From Phycisphaerae bacterium (GTDB taxonomy: Bacteria > Planctomycetota > Phycisphaerae > UBA1845 > Fen-1342), in the NCBI GenBank assembly GCA_022072445.1, contig JAJVHV010000014.1, forward strand, positions 85,001 to 149,000: a stretch of DNA of 64,000 nucleotides, in the 5' to 3' direction. Below the pieces are notes generated by a model that saw only the letters and a program-made list of their open reading frames with translations, was not told the DNA's origin and did no database searches. This document shows positions 25,901-34,907 of the stretch, piece after piece (within the stretch, counting starts at the first letter, position 1; every line of letters begins with the position of its first letter). Both the position numbers and the translations under genes were made by a program.

Positions 25901-28734
25901 TTGGCTTCCAGCCAGTTGTCAGCGCAGTGTACGTCCACCTTGACGGGCACACGGAGCGGAATCGCCTGCGACATGTCTTCGGCGACGACGGCCGCCATCG
26001 CCGCGGCGCGCCCGCGCGGCGCTTCGAGCACCAGCTCGTCGTGAACCTGAAGGAGCAGGCGCAAGGGCAGCGACTCAGCCCGGATGCGGGTGTGCAGCCG
26101 GTTCATCGCGGTCTTGATCAGGTCGGCGGCCGAGCCCTGCATGACGGTGTTCACGGCGAAGCGCTCGGCCTGAGCACGCTGCATCCGATTGCGCGAGTCG
26201 ATGCCGGCGATGGTGCGGCGGCGGCCGAGCAGCGTCGTGACGTACCCGCGCTGCCGGGCGTCGGCGACGCACGTGTCGATGAACTCGCGGATGCGCGGAT
26301 AGCGCCGGAAGTAGCGGTCGATGAACGCTTGCGCCTCGGTCTGGCTCATGCCGGTGCCGCGCGCCAGACCGAACGCGGTCTGTCCGTAGATGATGCCGAA
26401 GTTCACCGCCTTGGCGCGCGAGCGCATCTCGCGCGTCACCTCGGCCAGCGGCACGCCGTTCACCTCGGCGGCGACGAAGGCATGCACGTCGAGGTCCTCC
26501 TGAAAGGCGCGGATCAGCGCCGCGTCCTGGCAATAGTGCGCCAGGATACGCAGCTCGATCTGCGAATAGTCGGCCACGATGAGGAGTTCATCGGCGGAGC
26601 GCGGCACGAATGCCCGGCGGATTTCGCGGCCCAGGTCGGTGCGGATGGGGATGTTCTGCAGATTGGGCTCGCTGCTGGAGAGGCGCCCGGTGACGGCACC
26701 GGTCTGGTGGAAGCTGGTGTGGATGCGGCCCGTCCGGCGGCTGACGCTGCGCGGCAGGGCGTCGAGATAGGTGCTGCGGAGCTTCTGCAGCTCGCGATAC
26801 TCGATCAGGCGCCGCGGCAGCTCGTGGCCGGTTTCCTCGGCGAGCGTCTCGAGCGCCTCGGCGTCGGTGGAGCGGGCGGTGGCGGTCTTGCGGACGACGC
26901 GGAACTGCATGCGGTCGAAGAGGATTTCGGCGAGCTGCTTGGGAGAGTCGATGTTGAAAGGGCCGCCGGCCAGCGTGTGGATTTCGCCGGCGATCCGCTC
27001 GCAGCGCTGTGCGTGCTGCCGGCTCATGACCTTCAGCAGCTCGGCGTCGATCGCCACGCCGTTGTACTCCATCTCGGCGAGCACGCTGACGAGCGGCATT
27101 TCGGTGTCACGGAAGAGCGGCAGAAGGTCCAACGCGGCAAGCTGCGGCTCGAACAGCTCCTTGAGCCGCCAGGTGTAGTCGGCGTCTTCGCAGGCGTATT
27201 CGCAGATGTGCGCCAGCGGGACCTGGTCCATGCGAAGCTGGTCGCGGCCTTTGCCGATCAGGTCGCTGATCGGGATCATCTGATGCCCGAGCAGGCCCGC
27301 GACCAACGCGTCGAGGCCGTGCGAGCTGCGCGTCGAGTCCAGCAGAAAGCTGGCGACCATGGTGTCGAAGAGCGGTCCCTCGACGGCGATTCCCGCGCCA
27401 CGCAGCGCCACGACGTCGTACTTGCAGTTCTGCCCGACTTTCAGCCGCTGCCGATCGGCGAAAAGCGGCGTCAGCCGCTCGCGGACGTAGTCCGGCTCGA
27501 CCGCATCGCCCAGCGCGGAGCGAACGGCAATGTAAACCGCGCGGCCGACCTCCCAGCAGAACGACAGCCCGACGATGTCGGCGTCGATCGCGTTGACGTT
27601 GGTGGTCTCGGTGTCAAACGCGAAGCAGCTTTGGCGGCTCACTTCCTCGACGAAGATATCGAAATCGGCGCGCGTGTTGATCAAGCGATAGTCGCCACGC
27701 ACCGGCGTCCGCAGGGCGGCGAGGCGCGAGGGTTCGACGGTGGCGATGACCGGGTGTGGCGTTGCGGCGGGTGCTGGACCTGCCGACCGACTCGCCGCCA
27801 CGCCGGCCTCCGTGGCGTGGCCGGGACCCGTGCCGGGCGGTAATTCGCTGGCCGCGCGCGTTTCGCCCGGGCTGCCCGCAGGCACCTGTTCGGTCAGCCG
27901 CCGGAAACCGAGTTCGCGGAACGCGGTTCGCATCGCGACCCAATCGAAGTCCTCGGTGCGGGCGCGGTCGAGATCGAAGTCGAGCGGGACGTCGTCGCGC
28001 AATCGCAGCAGATCGCGCGTCAGATCGAGATTCGGGGCGAACGCCAGCACGTTCTCGCGCTGCTTGGGCGTCAGCTCGTCGGCATGCGCGATCACGGCGG
28101 CGGCGGTGCCGTATTTCTGGATCAGCTTGGCCGCGGTCTTGGGGCCGATGCCCGTCACGCCCGGCACGTTGTCGACGCTGTCGCCGACCAACGTCTGTAC
28201 GTCGAGCGCCTGCTGCGGGTGCCAGCCTTTGATGTCGAAAAGCTGCTCGGCGGCGATGGTCTCGTTGCGGGCCGGGTCAAAAAGGCTCACCCGCGGGGTG
28301 AGAACCTGGTCAAGGTCCTTATCTTTGCTCACGAGATAGACGTGCAGGTCGGGATACGCGCGCGTCAGCCGCGCTGCGAGCGTCGCCATGATGTCGTCGG
28401 CTTCAAAGCCCGGCACCTTGAGAATCGGAACGCCCGTCGCGGCGAGCGTCTGCTCGATGCGTCGGGCCTGCGGCTCGAAATCTTCGGGCGGGGGCTCGCG
28501 GTGCGACTTGTATTGCGGGTAGAGCTGACAGCGAAAGACGGTCTCGTCGGAGGTGTCCATCGCCATGACGAGAAACTCGGGCCGGCAGTCGCGCACCAGA
28601 TTCAGAAGCATCTGGAAAAAAACGTGCGTGGCGCGGGTGGGTTCGCCGGTCGGCGAGGTGAGGTTGGGAAACGGTGCGTAATAGCTGCGGAAAATCTGCG
28701 CGTGGCCGTCGATGATGTAGACCGATCGCGTCAT
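25897..28734 (-). CDS. polA: DNA polymerase I
   Basis: Repair and Okazaki-fragment polymerase. ATG 28734. The 945 residues hold the N-terminal 5' nuclease (YIIDGHAQIFRSYYAPF; acidic metal sites DTSDETVF and FEADDIMATL), then the 3'-5' proofreading domain with its motifs intact (FDTETT near residue 373, GQNCKYDVV, YACEDADYTW), and the polymerase domain with motif A DYSQIELRILAH (about 719), O-helix RAKAVNFGIIYGQ and motif C LLLQVHDELV (about 896). Lengths of the three domains are typical. Heads a gene pair with arfB. Confidence 0.97.
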   Translation of the reverse strand: MTRSVYIIDGHAQIFRSYYAPFPNLTSPTGEPTRATHVFFQMLLNLVRDCRPEFLVMAMDTSDETVFRCQLYPQYKSHREPPPEDFEPQARRIEQTLAATGVPILKVPGFEADDIMATLAARLTRAYPDLHVYLVSKDKDLDQVLTPRVSLFDPARNETIAAEQLFDIKGWHPQQALDVQTLVGDSVDNVPGVTGIGPKTAAKLIQKYGTAAAVIAHADELTPKQRENVLAFAPNLDLTRDLLRLRDDVPLDFDLDRARTEDFDWVAMRTAFRELGFRRLTEQVPAGSPGETRAASELPPGTGPGHATEAGVAASRSAGPAPAATPHPVIATVEPSRLAALRTPVRGDYRLINTRADFDIFVEEVSRQSCFAFDTETTNVNAIDADIVGLSFCWEVGRAVYIAVRSALGDAVEPDYVRERLTPLFADRQRLKVGQNCKYDVVALRGAGIAVEGPLFDTMVASFLLDSTRSSHGLDALVAGLLGHQMIPISDLIGKGRDQLRMDQVPLAHICEYACEDADYTWRLKELFEPQLAALDLLPLFRDTEMPLVSVLAEMEYNGVAIDAELLKVMSRQHAQRCERIAGEIHTLAGGPFNIDSPKQLAEILFDRMQFRVVRKTATARSTDAEALETLAEETGHELPRRLIEYRELQKLRSTYLDALPRSVSRRTGRIHTSFHQTGAVTGRLSSSEPNLQNIPIRTDLGREIRRAFVPRSADELLIVADYSQIELRILAHYCQDAALIRAFQEDLDVHAFVAAEVNGVPLAEVTREMRSRAKAVNFGIIYGQTAFGLARGTGMSQTEAQAFIDRYFRRYPRIREFIDTCVADARQRGYVTTLLGRRRTIAGIDSRNRMQRAQAERFAVNTVMQGSAADLIKTAMNRLHTRIRAESLPLRLLLQVHDELVLEAPRGRAAAMAAVVAEDMSQAIPLRVPVKVDVHCADNWLEAK

Positions 28735-28765
28735 GTCGTCATCCGCCGGCGTCTCCCGCCGCGCG

Positions 28766-29806
28766 CTACTCCAGCAGCCACGAGCGTATCTGCGGCGTGG
28801 CGCCGAGCAGCCACTGCACCTTGCGCTTGACCATCTGGAGGACGGTGAAGCCCGGCAGCGGCCCGAGCGAGCCGGTGGCGGCGATCGGCACGACCGATTC
28901 CGCGATGAGCGATTCGATCATCAGGTGCGGAATGGGCGCCAGCTCGTTGGCCGCCAGCTTGATCTTGGAAGCATACCCGATGAAGAAGCGCCGCATGCGG
29001 GCCTCGTCGAAGAACGCCGGCCACTGGGCCGGATCGCCCGAGCCGCGGATGATCGAGAACTGCAGCAGGCCGTTGGCGACGTCGATGGCCCGTTCGGCGG
29101 TGCGGGCGGAATCGAAATCGAGCACGACAGCGACCCGCGCCCCGCGAAAGAGCATGTTGCCCGGATGCCAGTCGCAGTGGATGACGCTGCGCGGCGCCTC
29201 GTCGATTCCGTCGCGTCGCGCCGCCGCCGCCGACTCGTCGTACTGCTCGTGCAACTGCTGCACCATCGTCAGCATCTCGGCCTCGCGACCCAGGACCGAG
29301 TCGTGCCCGGCCGTGGTAGTGGGGATGGAGTTCAGGCCGTTTCGCACGCCCTGCGAATCGTGAAACGTGCCCAGGCCGATCCACTCTTCCGAAAAGTCGC
29401 GCACGGCGGCGTGATAGCGGCCCAGCGTGCGGCCGGCGTGCGTGGCGGCTTCGAGCGAGCCGTCGAAAGCGTCGCCGCGGACGAATTCGAACATCTCGTA
29501 GGTGCGGTCGTTGTGAACGACCATCGTGTCGCCGCCGTCGCGCGTCGGCATGACGGCCGGCACGCTGAAGCGCTTGGCCCGCAGGTGATTGAGCAGGGCG
29601 TGGGCGAAGGCGACGCGGGCCGGGTCGTCGCGGCCGCTGGCGCGGCGTTTAAGCAGGTAGCCGCCTTGAGCGGTCTTGAGGATCAGCTTGGGCGAGCGCC
29701 GCGAGCCGCGCGGGAACTCATACGCCGCCAGGATCGGTCCCAGGTCGAAATGACTCAGCACGACCGCGACTTCGGTCGCCGTGAACCGTTCGCGCTCGTG
29801 ATTCAT
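28766..29806 (-). CDS. Phosphotransferase (APH/CotS-like kinase fold)
   Basis: ATG 29806, 346 residues. The fold is that of aminoglycoside phosphotransferases and CotS/homoserine-kinase-like small-molecule kinases: a nucleotide-site Lys in KLILKTAQGGYLLKRR, the catalytic loop VIHCDWHPGNML (HxDxxxxN) near residue 217 and the metal-binding Asp in VVLDFDSA near 235. Substrate unknown; such enzymes in non-resistant bacteria phosphorylate sugars, choline or amino acids. Lies between polA (31-base gap) and the 54-residue gene (13-base gap), so probably co-transcribed. Confidence 0.8.
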   Translation of the reverse strand: MNHERERFTATEVAVVLSHFDLGPILAAYEFPRGSRRSPKLILKTAQGGYLLKRRASGRDDPARVAFAHALLNHLRAKRFSVPAVMPTRDGGDTMVVHNDRTYEMFEFVRGDAFDGSLEAATHAGRTLGRYHAAVRDFSEEWIGLGTFHDSQGVRNGLNSIPTTTAGHDSVLGREAEMLTMVQQLHEQYDESAAAARRDGIDEAPRSVIHCDWHPGNMLFRGARVAVVLDFDSARTAERAIDVANGLLQFSIIRGSGDPAQWPAFFDEARMRRFFIGYASKIKLAANELAPIPHLMIESLIAESVVPIAATGSLGPLPGFTVLQMVKRKVQWLLGATPQIRSWLLE

Positions 29807-29819
29807 CTGCCGCGGCGCG

Positions 29820-29984
29820 TCAGTCGCGCAGGATGCGATTCAGCAGGAAGATCATCCCGCCCGCGGTGATGCCCGTAAAGACGGTCGTGGCGCCGATCGC
29901 CGCCTCGGTGCAGCCCGCGATCTGAAAGAGAAACGAGCCGCTTCCCAGCGACAGCAACAGTTTTTTCCAGCGCTGCGTCCGCAT
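29820..29984 (-). CDS. 54-residue membrane peptide
   Basis: Too short for a normal gene search but supported by its fit in the gene train: ATG 29984 to TGA, 13 bases before the kinase gene. The product begins MRTQRWKKLLLSLGSG and has a hydrophobic region with a single Cys in LFQIAGCTEAAIGATT, then TAGGMIFLLNRILRD. The N-terminal half looks like a lipoprotein or signal-anchor sequence. No family known to me. Confidence 0.5.
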   Translation of the reverse strand: MRTQRWKKLLLSLGSGSFLFQIAGCTEAAIGATTVFTGITAGGMIFLLNRILRD

Positions 29985-30062
29985 CGTCCGAATCCTCGCT
30001 GCCAGTGTCGTGCTGAATACCCAAAACCGGTGCCGTCAATATCGCGGCCATGGCGCGGAACG

Positions 30063-30638
30063 TCAACCGTGGCGGCGGCGCGACCGCGACTCGAGCGCCG
30101 CCAGCTCGTCGGCGGTCAGCACGTGCTGGCTGGCCGGCGGAGGAGCGGCACGATGCTCCGCCCAGCTCAGCAGCGCCAACAGTGCCAATCCGCTCCAGAC
30201 CAACGTCATCAGCAGCGGCGCCGCCAGCCAGACGCGCAGCGGACCCTGCACCAGCAACACGCACACGTACGCCACGTGAAACACGGCGAGCGGAAGCGAG
30301 ATGATGCACGCCAGCCGCGCCGAGCCGCGGCGGTCCGACTGCAATCCAATCCCGGCCGCCAGCAGGCCCAGGCCGCCGACGCATGATCCGAGCATGCTGA
30401 CCGCGGCGAATTTCTGGTGGAGCGGAAACTGCGACCACGCGGCCACGACCGTCTGCGCGGGCGGACCGTCGGCGGCTCGCGGGTTCGGGGACTGGAGCAG
30501 GCTGAAGAACGAGCCGATGCAGCAGCTTCCCAGGCACAGGGCCAGTCCGGCGGTTTGGAAGATCACGCCGGCGCCGTGTGCGACACGGCGTGTCGGCGGC
30601 GGGCGGGCGCCCGCGGCATCGGTCGGTCGGTCAGACAA
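30063..30638 (-). CDS. Four-helix membrane protein, unknown
   Basis: Frame of 191 residues with four hydrophobic helices (VIFQTAGLALCLGSCCIGSFF, FAAVSMLGSCVGGLGLLAAG, ARLACIISLPLAVFHVAYVC, VWLAAPLLMTLVWSGLALLA), an N-terminal Pro/Arg-rich tail and a C-terminal Ala/Arg-rich tail. The start is uncertain: TTG 30638 overlaps the stop of the next small gene, while GTG 30566 would begin directly at the first helix. No family recognised. Confidence 0.6.
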   Translation of the reverse strand: MSDRPTDAAGARPPPTRRVAHGAGVIFQTAGLALCLGSCCIGSFFSLLQSPNPRAADGPPAQTVVAAWSQFPLHQKFAAVSMLGSCVGGLGLLAAGIGLQSDRRGSARLACIISLPLAVFHVAYVCVLLVQGPLRVWLAAPLLMTLVWSGLALLALLSWAEHRAAPPPASQHVLTADELAALESRSRRRHG

Positions 30639-30816
30639 GCGTCGTGTCGACCGTGCCGCCGAACAGCAGCGTGATCAGCGCACTGAAGAGCTGGGCCAGG
30701 AAGCTGGCAAAGATGTCGCTGAAAGGAATGCGATCGATCGAGTAGGCCAGTCCCAGGACGATCGCGCCGCGCGACAGGGCGACGTTGATGCGCTGAAGAG
30801 TCCGAATGCGGCTCAT
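30631..30816 (-). CDS. 61-residue membrane peptide
   Basis: ATG 30816 with AGGAG about 8 bases upstream. The product MSRIRTLQRINVALSRG, then a hydrophobic run (IVLGLAYSIDRIPF) and FASFLAQLFSALITLLFGG suggests two membrane helices. Its stop overlaps the start region of the 191-residue gene by 8 bases, and the next gene upstream ends 38 bases away, so all are likely in one unit. Confidence 0.55.
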   Translation of the reverse strand: MSRIRTLQRINVALSRGAIVLGLAYSIDRIPFSDIFASFLAQLFSALITLLFGGTVDTTLV

Positions 30817-30854
30817 GCTGCCACTCCTGCAAGACCGGCCGCGGGCGGCGGCGG

Positions 30855-31979
30855 TCACTGGTTGATCAGCTCGACGTTGGCGCGCGGCAACGTGGCCCGC
30901 TGCCCGTCCTCGAATTCGACCTCGAGCACACGGACTTTGGCCTCGCTGCTCAGCCGCGTCAGCTCGACCGGCAGCGCCACGCACTTTCCGATGCGGCCGA
31001 AATAGGGATCGCGAATGGCCCGGATCGACGTACCGATCTGGAGCACGCCGGCCAGTTCGCCGTCGCCGCCCGTGCGGGCCGGGGGCTGCGGGAGCGGGAC
31101 GATCACTTCCGGCCGCGTGACGCCGGCACGGATCTGCGTGGCGCCGTTGATGCTGGCCAGCAGGCCGACGCGTTTCTTCAGCAGCTCAAACGTGGCCCGC
31201 GCCATGCGGATGCGGCCGAATCCTTCGGTCACGACGATCGTCACGCCGATCGTCTCCTCACCCGTGATCGCAACGCCCAGCTCGTAGCCCAGCAGGTCGC
31301 GCAGGTCGGCGTCGTTCAGACCGCCCACGATGATGCCTTTCACGCCGTGCTTGATCGCGGCCTGAACGGCGGCGGCGGTGACGAGGCTTCCGCCGACGAT
31401 GATCTTGTCACGGTGCTGGGGCGTGATGACCTTTTCGTCGAGCAACTCGTCGCCGCTGCCGACCACCACTTCGAGCGGGCCCCAGGTCTCGCCGCCCACG
31501 CCGAAAATGCCCTGAATGAACGTTCCGGTAACCTCGACGGTGGCGGCCTCGCCCGGAAGCGTATCGGTTACGACGCCCTCGGCGTAGGCGAATTTCTGCA
31601 CGGGCGTGGGGGCGCCGCGGATGATGACCTGGCCGGTGACCGACGAGACCGACTCGATCGTTCCGTCGATCGGCGACGTGCACGTGTTCTTGAAGAGGCC
31701 CAGAAAGCCGTGCGTCTGGGCGAAGGGCTCATTCAGTCGCACGGGGTCGCCCTCGCGCTTCAGCATGACTTCGCCGACTTCGTTCGGGGCCACGCCCAGC
31801 TTTCCGCTCACGTTGACCGGCTTCACGTCGCCGGGCAGGTTGGTCAGTGCGACGACGTCGTCAGCCTTGACGCGCTGGCCGACCTTGACGAGCACGTCGC
31901 CCTTGAGCGGCAGCCGCCGGACCTTGCGGATGACGGTGTGGTCGGCGACGGTCAGTCCCGGCGTGTACGCATAGCCCAT
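30855..31979 (-). CDS. Barrel-sandwich/RnfC-like domain protein, unknown
   Basis: ATG 31979 starts MGYAYTPGLTVADHTVIRK, giving 374 residues. The N-terminal part has the pattern RRLPLKGDVLVKVGQRVKAD, the fold hallmark of lipoyl/RnfC-type barrel-sandwich hybrids (a handle where a strand is doubled as GDVLVKVGQ and VKADDVVAL). The middle has GxFIQGIFGVGGETWGP, the motif often seen in this group, and GYELGVAITGEETIGV. The C-terminal 70 residues look like a KOW-like beta barrel. No enzyme function can be given; proteins with this layout are annotated only as hypothetical in planctomycete-like genomes, as far as I know. Confidence 0.6.
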   Translation of the reverse strand: MGYAYTPGLTVADHTVIRKVRRLPLKGDVLVKVGQRVKADDVVALTNLPGDVKPVNVSGKLGVAPNEVGEVMLKREGDPVRLNEPFAQTHGFLGLFKNTCTSPIDGTIESVSSVTGQVIIRGAPTPVQKFAYAEGVVTDTLPGEAATVEVTGTFIQGIFGVGGETWGPLEVVVGSGDELLDEKVITPQHRDKIIVGGSLVTAAAVQAAIKHGVKGIIVGGLNDADLRDLLGYELGVAITGEETIGVTIVVTEGFGRIRMARATFELLKKRVGLLASINGATQIRAGVTRPEVIVPLPQPPARTGGDGELAGVLQIGTSIRAIRDPYFGRIGKCVALPVELTRLSSEAKVRVLEVEFEDGQRATLPRANVELINQ

Positions 31980-32042
31980 GTGCTGGCAGCCTCGTGTGTG
32001 TTCGGGGGCCGAATCGCCATTCGCGAAGCGGCGCAAACCGGA

Positions 32043-32070
32043 TGTTTAGTGCATTGGACGTGCCTGTCAA
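32043..32070 (-). promoter_or_regulatory. Sigma-70-like promoter for the 30855-31979 gene
   Basis: Minus strand TTGACA (32070-32065), 16-base spacer, TAAACA (32048-32043), 64 bases before the ATG. It could drive the whole minus-strand train down to arfB. Confidence 0.5.
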
Positions 32071-32090
32071 GGCCGGCGGTTGAGGCGCGG

Positions 32091-32240
32091 GGATGGGCAC
32101 AGGCTCCTGTCCTGTGTGGCACAGGCTCTTAGCCTGTGTGTGGGCGGGTTGAAAATCCGCCCCACCCTGCGAGAGGCTATCCCGAATCCCGCGCTGATCC
32201 TCCGTCATTCCCGCGCAAGCGGGAATCCAGGGCCTTGGAA
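32091..32240. repeat. Dispersed-repeat-like intergenic block
   Basis: It holds GGCACAGGCTCTTAGCCTGTG (two near-palindromic CACAGGCT arms) and, at about 32203-32226, CATTCCCGCGCAAGCGGGAATC, an interrupted palindrome (ATTCCCGC/GCGGGAAT) of a type found in many copies in several bacterial genomes. The sequence lies between the 30855-31979 gene and tatC; no gene seen. Confidence 0.7.
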
Positions 32241-32257
32241 GCAGATTGGACCCCGCT

Positions 32258-33271
32258 TCAGCTCGCCGGCGCCGCCGGGCGGCTCGGCGGCGGCCGGCGG
32301 GCGGCGATCAGCAGGCCGACCTCGAACAGCAGCACCATGGGGACTGACAGCATCATGTGGCTGAGCAGGTCGGGCGGAGCCAGCATGCCGGCGACAAACA
32401 CGATCACGAGAATGACGACCTTGCGATAGGAGCGCATGGTCTGCACGGGGACGATTCCGGAGCGCACCAGAAAGATCACCACCAGCGGCATCTGAAACGC
32501 AAAGCCGAAGGCGATCATCATCACCAGCACGAAGTTGAGATACTCGGCCACGCGGAAGTGCGTCGTCACCAGCGCCCGGTCCGCCTCGCGCTGCAGATCG
32601 GAAGCGAAGGTCCCGTTGGGCGTCGAGAGCTTGAGCCGCCGTTCGGTCAGATTGAACCACAGCGCACCGACTGGCGCCGGGGACGGATCGTCAAGCAGCA
32701 GCGGAATGGCCGGCGCGCTGCCGATCGCGGGCTGCGACGTGGGTTGCCGCGGGGCGGACGCGCCGAGGAAAACCCGCTCGAGCGCGTTCGGCCGCAGATC
32801 GGGCACCGGGACGATGCGCGCGAAGCCGATGAGAAAATTCAGGCTCAACACCAGCACGAAAACGTACATGAACACCACACCCGCCAGGAACAGCAGCACG
32901 CTCGGCCACACGAGCTTGCGGACCGCCTCGCGCTCGGCGCGGTAGAGCCCCGCGCCGACGAACGACCAGAGCTGTGTGAAGATGTACGGCGACGCGGTGA
33001 TCAGGCCGATCACCAGCACGAACTTGACGTACACGACGAAGAATTCCGTCGGGCTGGTTGCCAGCAGGCTGACCGGTTGCCCGAGCTGGCCCGCGACCAC
33101 CACGAACGGGCGCATCACCCATTCGATCATCCAGCGCGCCGGGTAGGCCCACAGCAGGCACGCCGCCACCAGCGCTACCAGGCTGTGGATGAGGCAAGTG
33201 CGCAGCTCGTCGAGGTGCTCGCCGATCGTCATGCGGACCTGATCCGGGTGGTCCGGAAGCTTGCGTGTCAT
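32258..33271 (-). CDS. tatC: Sec-independent protein translocase subunit TatC with enlarged loop
   Basis: Twin-arginine translocon receptor in the cytoplasmic membrane. Six helices can be laid out; N-terminal IGEHLDELRTCLI is the conserved cytoplasmic segment and PYIFTQLWSFVGAGL the first-loop/helix-2 signature; VFVAGMLAPPDLLSHMM is the helix-5 region. Between helix 3 (ending near residue 150) and helix 4 (from about 243, YLNFVLVMMIAFG) lie about 90 residues where E. coli TatC has about 20; they include a Ser/Gln/Pro linker (APRQPTSQPA). Length 337 instead of about 250. Other Tat genes are not in the window. Confidence 0.92.
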   Translation of the reverse strand: MTRKLPDHPDQVRMTIGEHLDELRTCLIHSLVALVAACLLWAYPARWMIEWVMRPFVVVAGQLGQPVSLLATSPTEFFVVYVKFVLVIGLITASPYIFTQLWSFVGAGLYRAEREAVRKLVWPSVLLFLAGVVFMYVFVLVLSLNFLIGFARIVPVPDLRPNALERVFLGASAPRQPTSQPAIGSAPAIPLLLDDPSPAPVGALWFNLTERRLKLSTPNGTFASDLQREADRALVTTHFRVAEYLNFVLVMMIAFGFAFQMPLVVIFLVRSGIVPVQTMRSYRKVVILVIVFVAGMLAPPDLLSHMMLSVPMVLLFEVGLLIAARRPPPSRPAAPAS

Positions 33272-33454
33272 CAGGACTCCGAAGGCGCCGCCGCCACGGC
33301 GCCGGCGAATGGCGTGAGCATAGAGCCGCCCGGCGGCACGTCAACGTGCGCGGCCGCGCGTCGCCCGGCGGCGGTGACCGCGGCGCGGTATGCTGCCCCT
33401 GCGGGCCGCGGCAGTGCGGACTCGAGCCACCCCGTGATGTGTCGCAGGACCGAA

Positions 33455-34870
33455 ATGACGCTTCTCATCCATGATACGACTGTGATCACGCTGCGTGGCG
33501 GTGGCGTGCTGACGCTCCGGCGGCACAGCCTGGAGATCGACGGCACGCGGGTCGCGTCCTTGGCGCCGGCCGGCGCGTTTGAGCCGCGTGTGCGGGCGGG
33601 CGAATTCAGCCGCATCATCGACGGCCGCCGCCGCGTCGTCATTCCCGGGCTGGTCAACACGCATCATCACCTCTACCAGTCGATCACGCGCTGCCTGCCC
33701 GAAGTGCAGAACCGCACGCTCTTCGGCTGGTTGAGCGGGCTCTACCCGCGCTGGCGACGGCTGGACCATCGAGCAGTGCGGGCGGCAGCGGCCGTGAGCC
33801 TGGCGGAATTGGCGCTGAACGGCTGCACGACCACGAGCGACCACTTCTACATGTTCCCCGCCGGTTCCGACGTGCGGATGGAGGCCGTGCTTGAGGCCGC
33901 CGAGCTGATCGGGATGCGCGTTCACCTGTGCCGCGGGAGTATGACGCTGGGGACCAGCGCCGGCGGCCTGCCGCCCGACGACTGCGTCGAGCGCGACGCC
34001 GACGTGATTTCGGACTGCCAGCGCTGTCTCGACCGCTTTCACGACCCGCGCCCGCACGCCCGCGTACGGATCGATCTGGCGCCCTGCTCGCCGTTCAACG
34101 TCTCGGCCGGCCTGTTCGCCGAGATGCTTCAACTGGCGCGGACGCACGGCGCGCTGCTGCACACGCACCTGGCGGAAACGGTCGACGAGGACGCGTTCTG
34201 CGCGCAGCGCTACGGCTGCCGGCCGCTCGAAGTCCTCGCCGAGCGCGGCTGGCTCGGGCCGAACGTCTACCTGGCGCATTGCGTCCGGCTGCGCGGCGAC
34301 GAAATCGCGACGCTCGCCGCGAGCGGCACGGCCGTGGCACACTGTCCGACGTCGAACATGCGGCTGGCAAGCGGTGCGGCGCCGCTGCGGGACATGCTGC
34401 GGGCGGGGGTGCGCGTCGGCCTGGCCGTAGACGGCAGCAGCAGCAACGATTGCGGAAATCTGCTCGCCGAGGCCCGCCAGGCACTGCTCGTGGCGCGGCT
34501 CGGCCAGTCGCCAGGCAACGCCGCTACCCGGGAGAACGCGCGAGACGACGCGTCTCGCGGCGTGCTTTTTCCGGTCGAGCGGGCGATGTTCCTGGCGACC
34601 GCCGGCGGTGGCGCGGTCCTCAACCGGCCCGAGCTTGGCCGTCTCGACGCCGGCGCCGCGGCGGATTTCGCGGTTTATCGTACCGATGACGTGGCGCTGG
34701 CCGGGGGCGTGGTTCACGATCCGCTCGCCGCCTTGGTGCTCGGCGCCCCGCCGCGCGCCGACCAGGTCTTCGTCGCCGGCCGCGAAATCGTGCGTAACGG
34801 CCGGCTGACGTCCGTCGAGGAGGAATCGCTGGCCGAGCAGCTCAACGCAGCGGCCGCGGCGCTGACGTAG
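33455..34870 (+). CDS. 8-oxoguanine-deaminase-like amidohydrolase (AtzB family)
   Basis: Start ATG 33455 with AGGA upstream, 471 residues. Metal-dependent deaminase of the cytosine-deaminase-like group: metal ligands HxH in NTHHHLYQSIT, His in LLHTHLAE, His in LAHCVRL and Asp in LAVDGSSSND. The local sequences THHHLYQSITRCLP, LFGWLSGLYPRW and HCPTSNMRLASG match the family that contains 8-oxoguanine deaminase and hydroxydechloroatrazine ethylaminohydrolase. Unlike the octet at 45.7-58.9 kb it lacks a signal sequence and keeps every ligand. Likely a purine-base deaminase in the cytoplasm; substrate inferred by resemblance only. Confidence 0.85.
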   Translation: MTLLIHDTTVITLRGGGVLTLRRHSLEIDGTRVASLAPAGAFEPRVRAGEFSRIIDGRRRVVIPGLVNTHHHLYQSITRCLPEVQNRTLFGWLSGLYPRWRRLDHRAVRAAAAVSLAELALNGCTTTSDHFYMFPAGSDVRMEAVLEAAELIGMRVHLCRGSMTLGTSAGGLPPDDCVERDADVISDCQRCLDRFHDPRPHARVRIDLAPCSPFNVSAGLFAEMLQLARTHGALLHTHLAETVDEDAFCAQRYGCRPLEVLAERGWLGPNVYLAHCVRLRGDEIATLAASGTAVAHCPTSNMRLASGAAPLRDMLRAGVRVGLAVDGSSSNDCGNLLAEARQALLVARLGQSPGNAATRENARDDASRGVLFPVERAMFLATAGGGAVLNRPELGRLDAGAAADFAVYRTDDVALAGGVVHDPLAALVLGAPPRADQVFVAGREIVRNGRLTSVEEESLAEQLNAAAAALT

Positions 34871-34885
34871 ATTGCGCGGTTGAAG

Positions 34886-34907
34886 CGCCGCGACGTCGCC
34901 CGCGGCG
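34886..34907. terminator. Weak hairpin between convergent genes
   Basis: CGCCGCG (34886-34892) with CGCGGCG (34901-34907), 8-base loop, between the deaminase stop and the end of the ferritin-like gene. Little T-rich tail. Confidence 0.35.
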
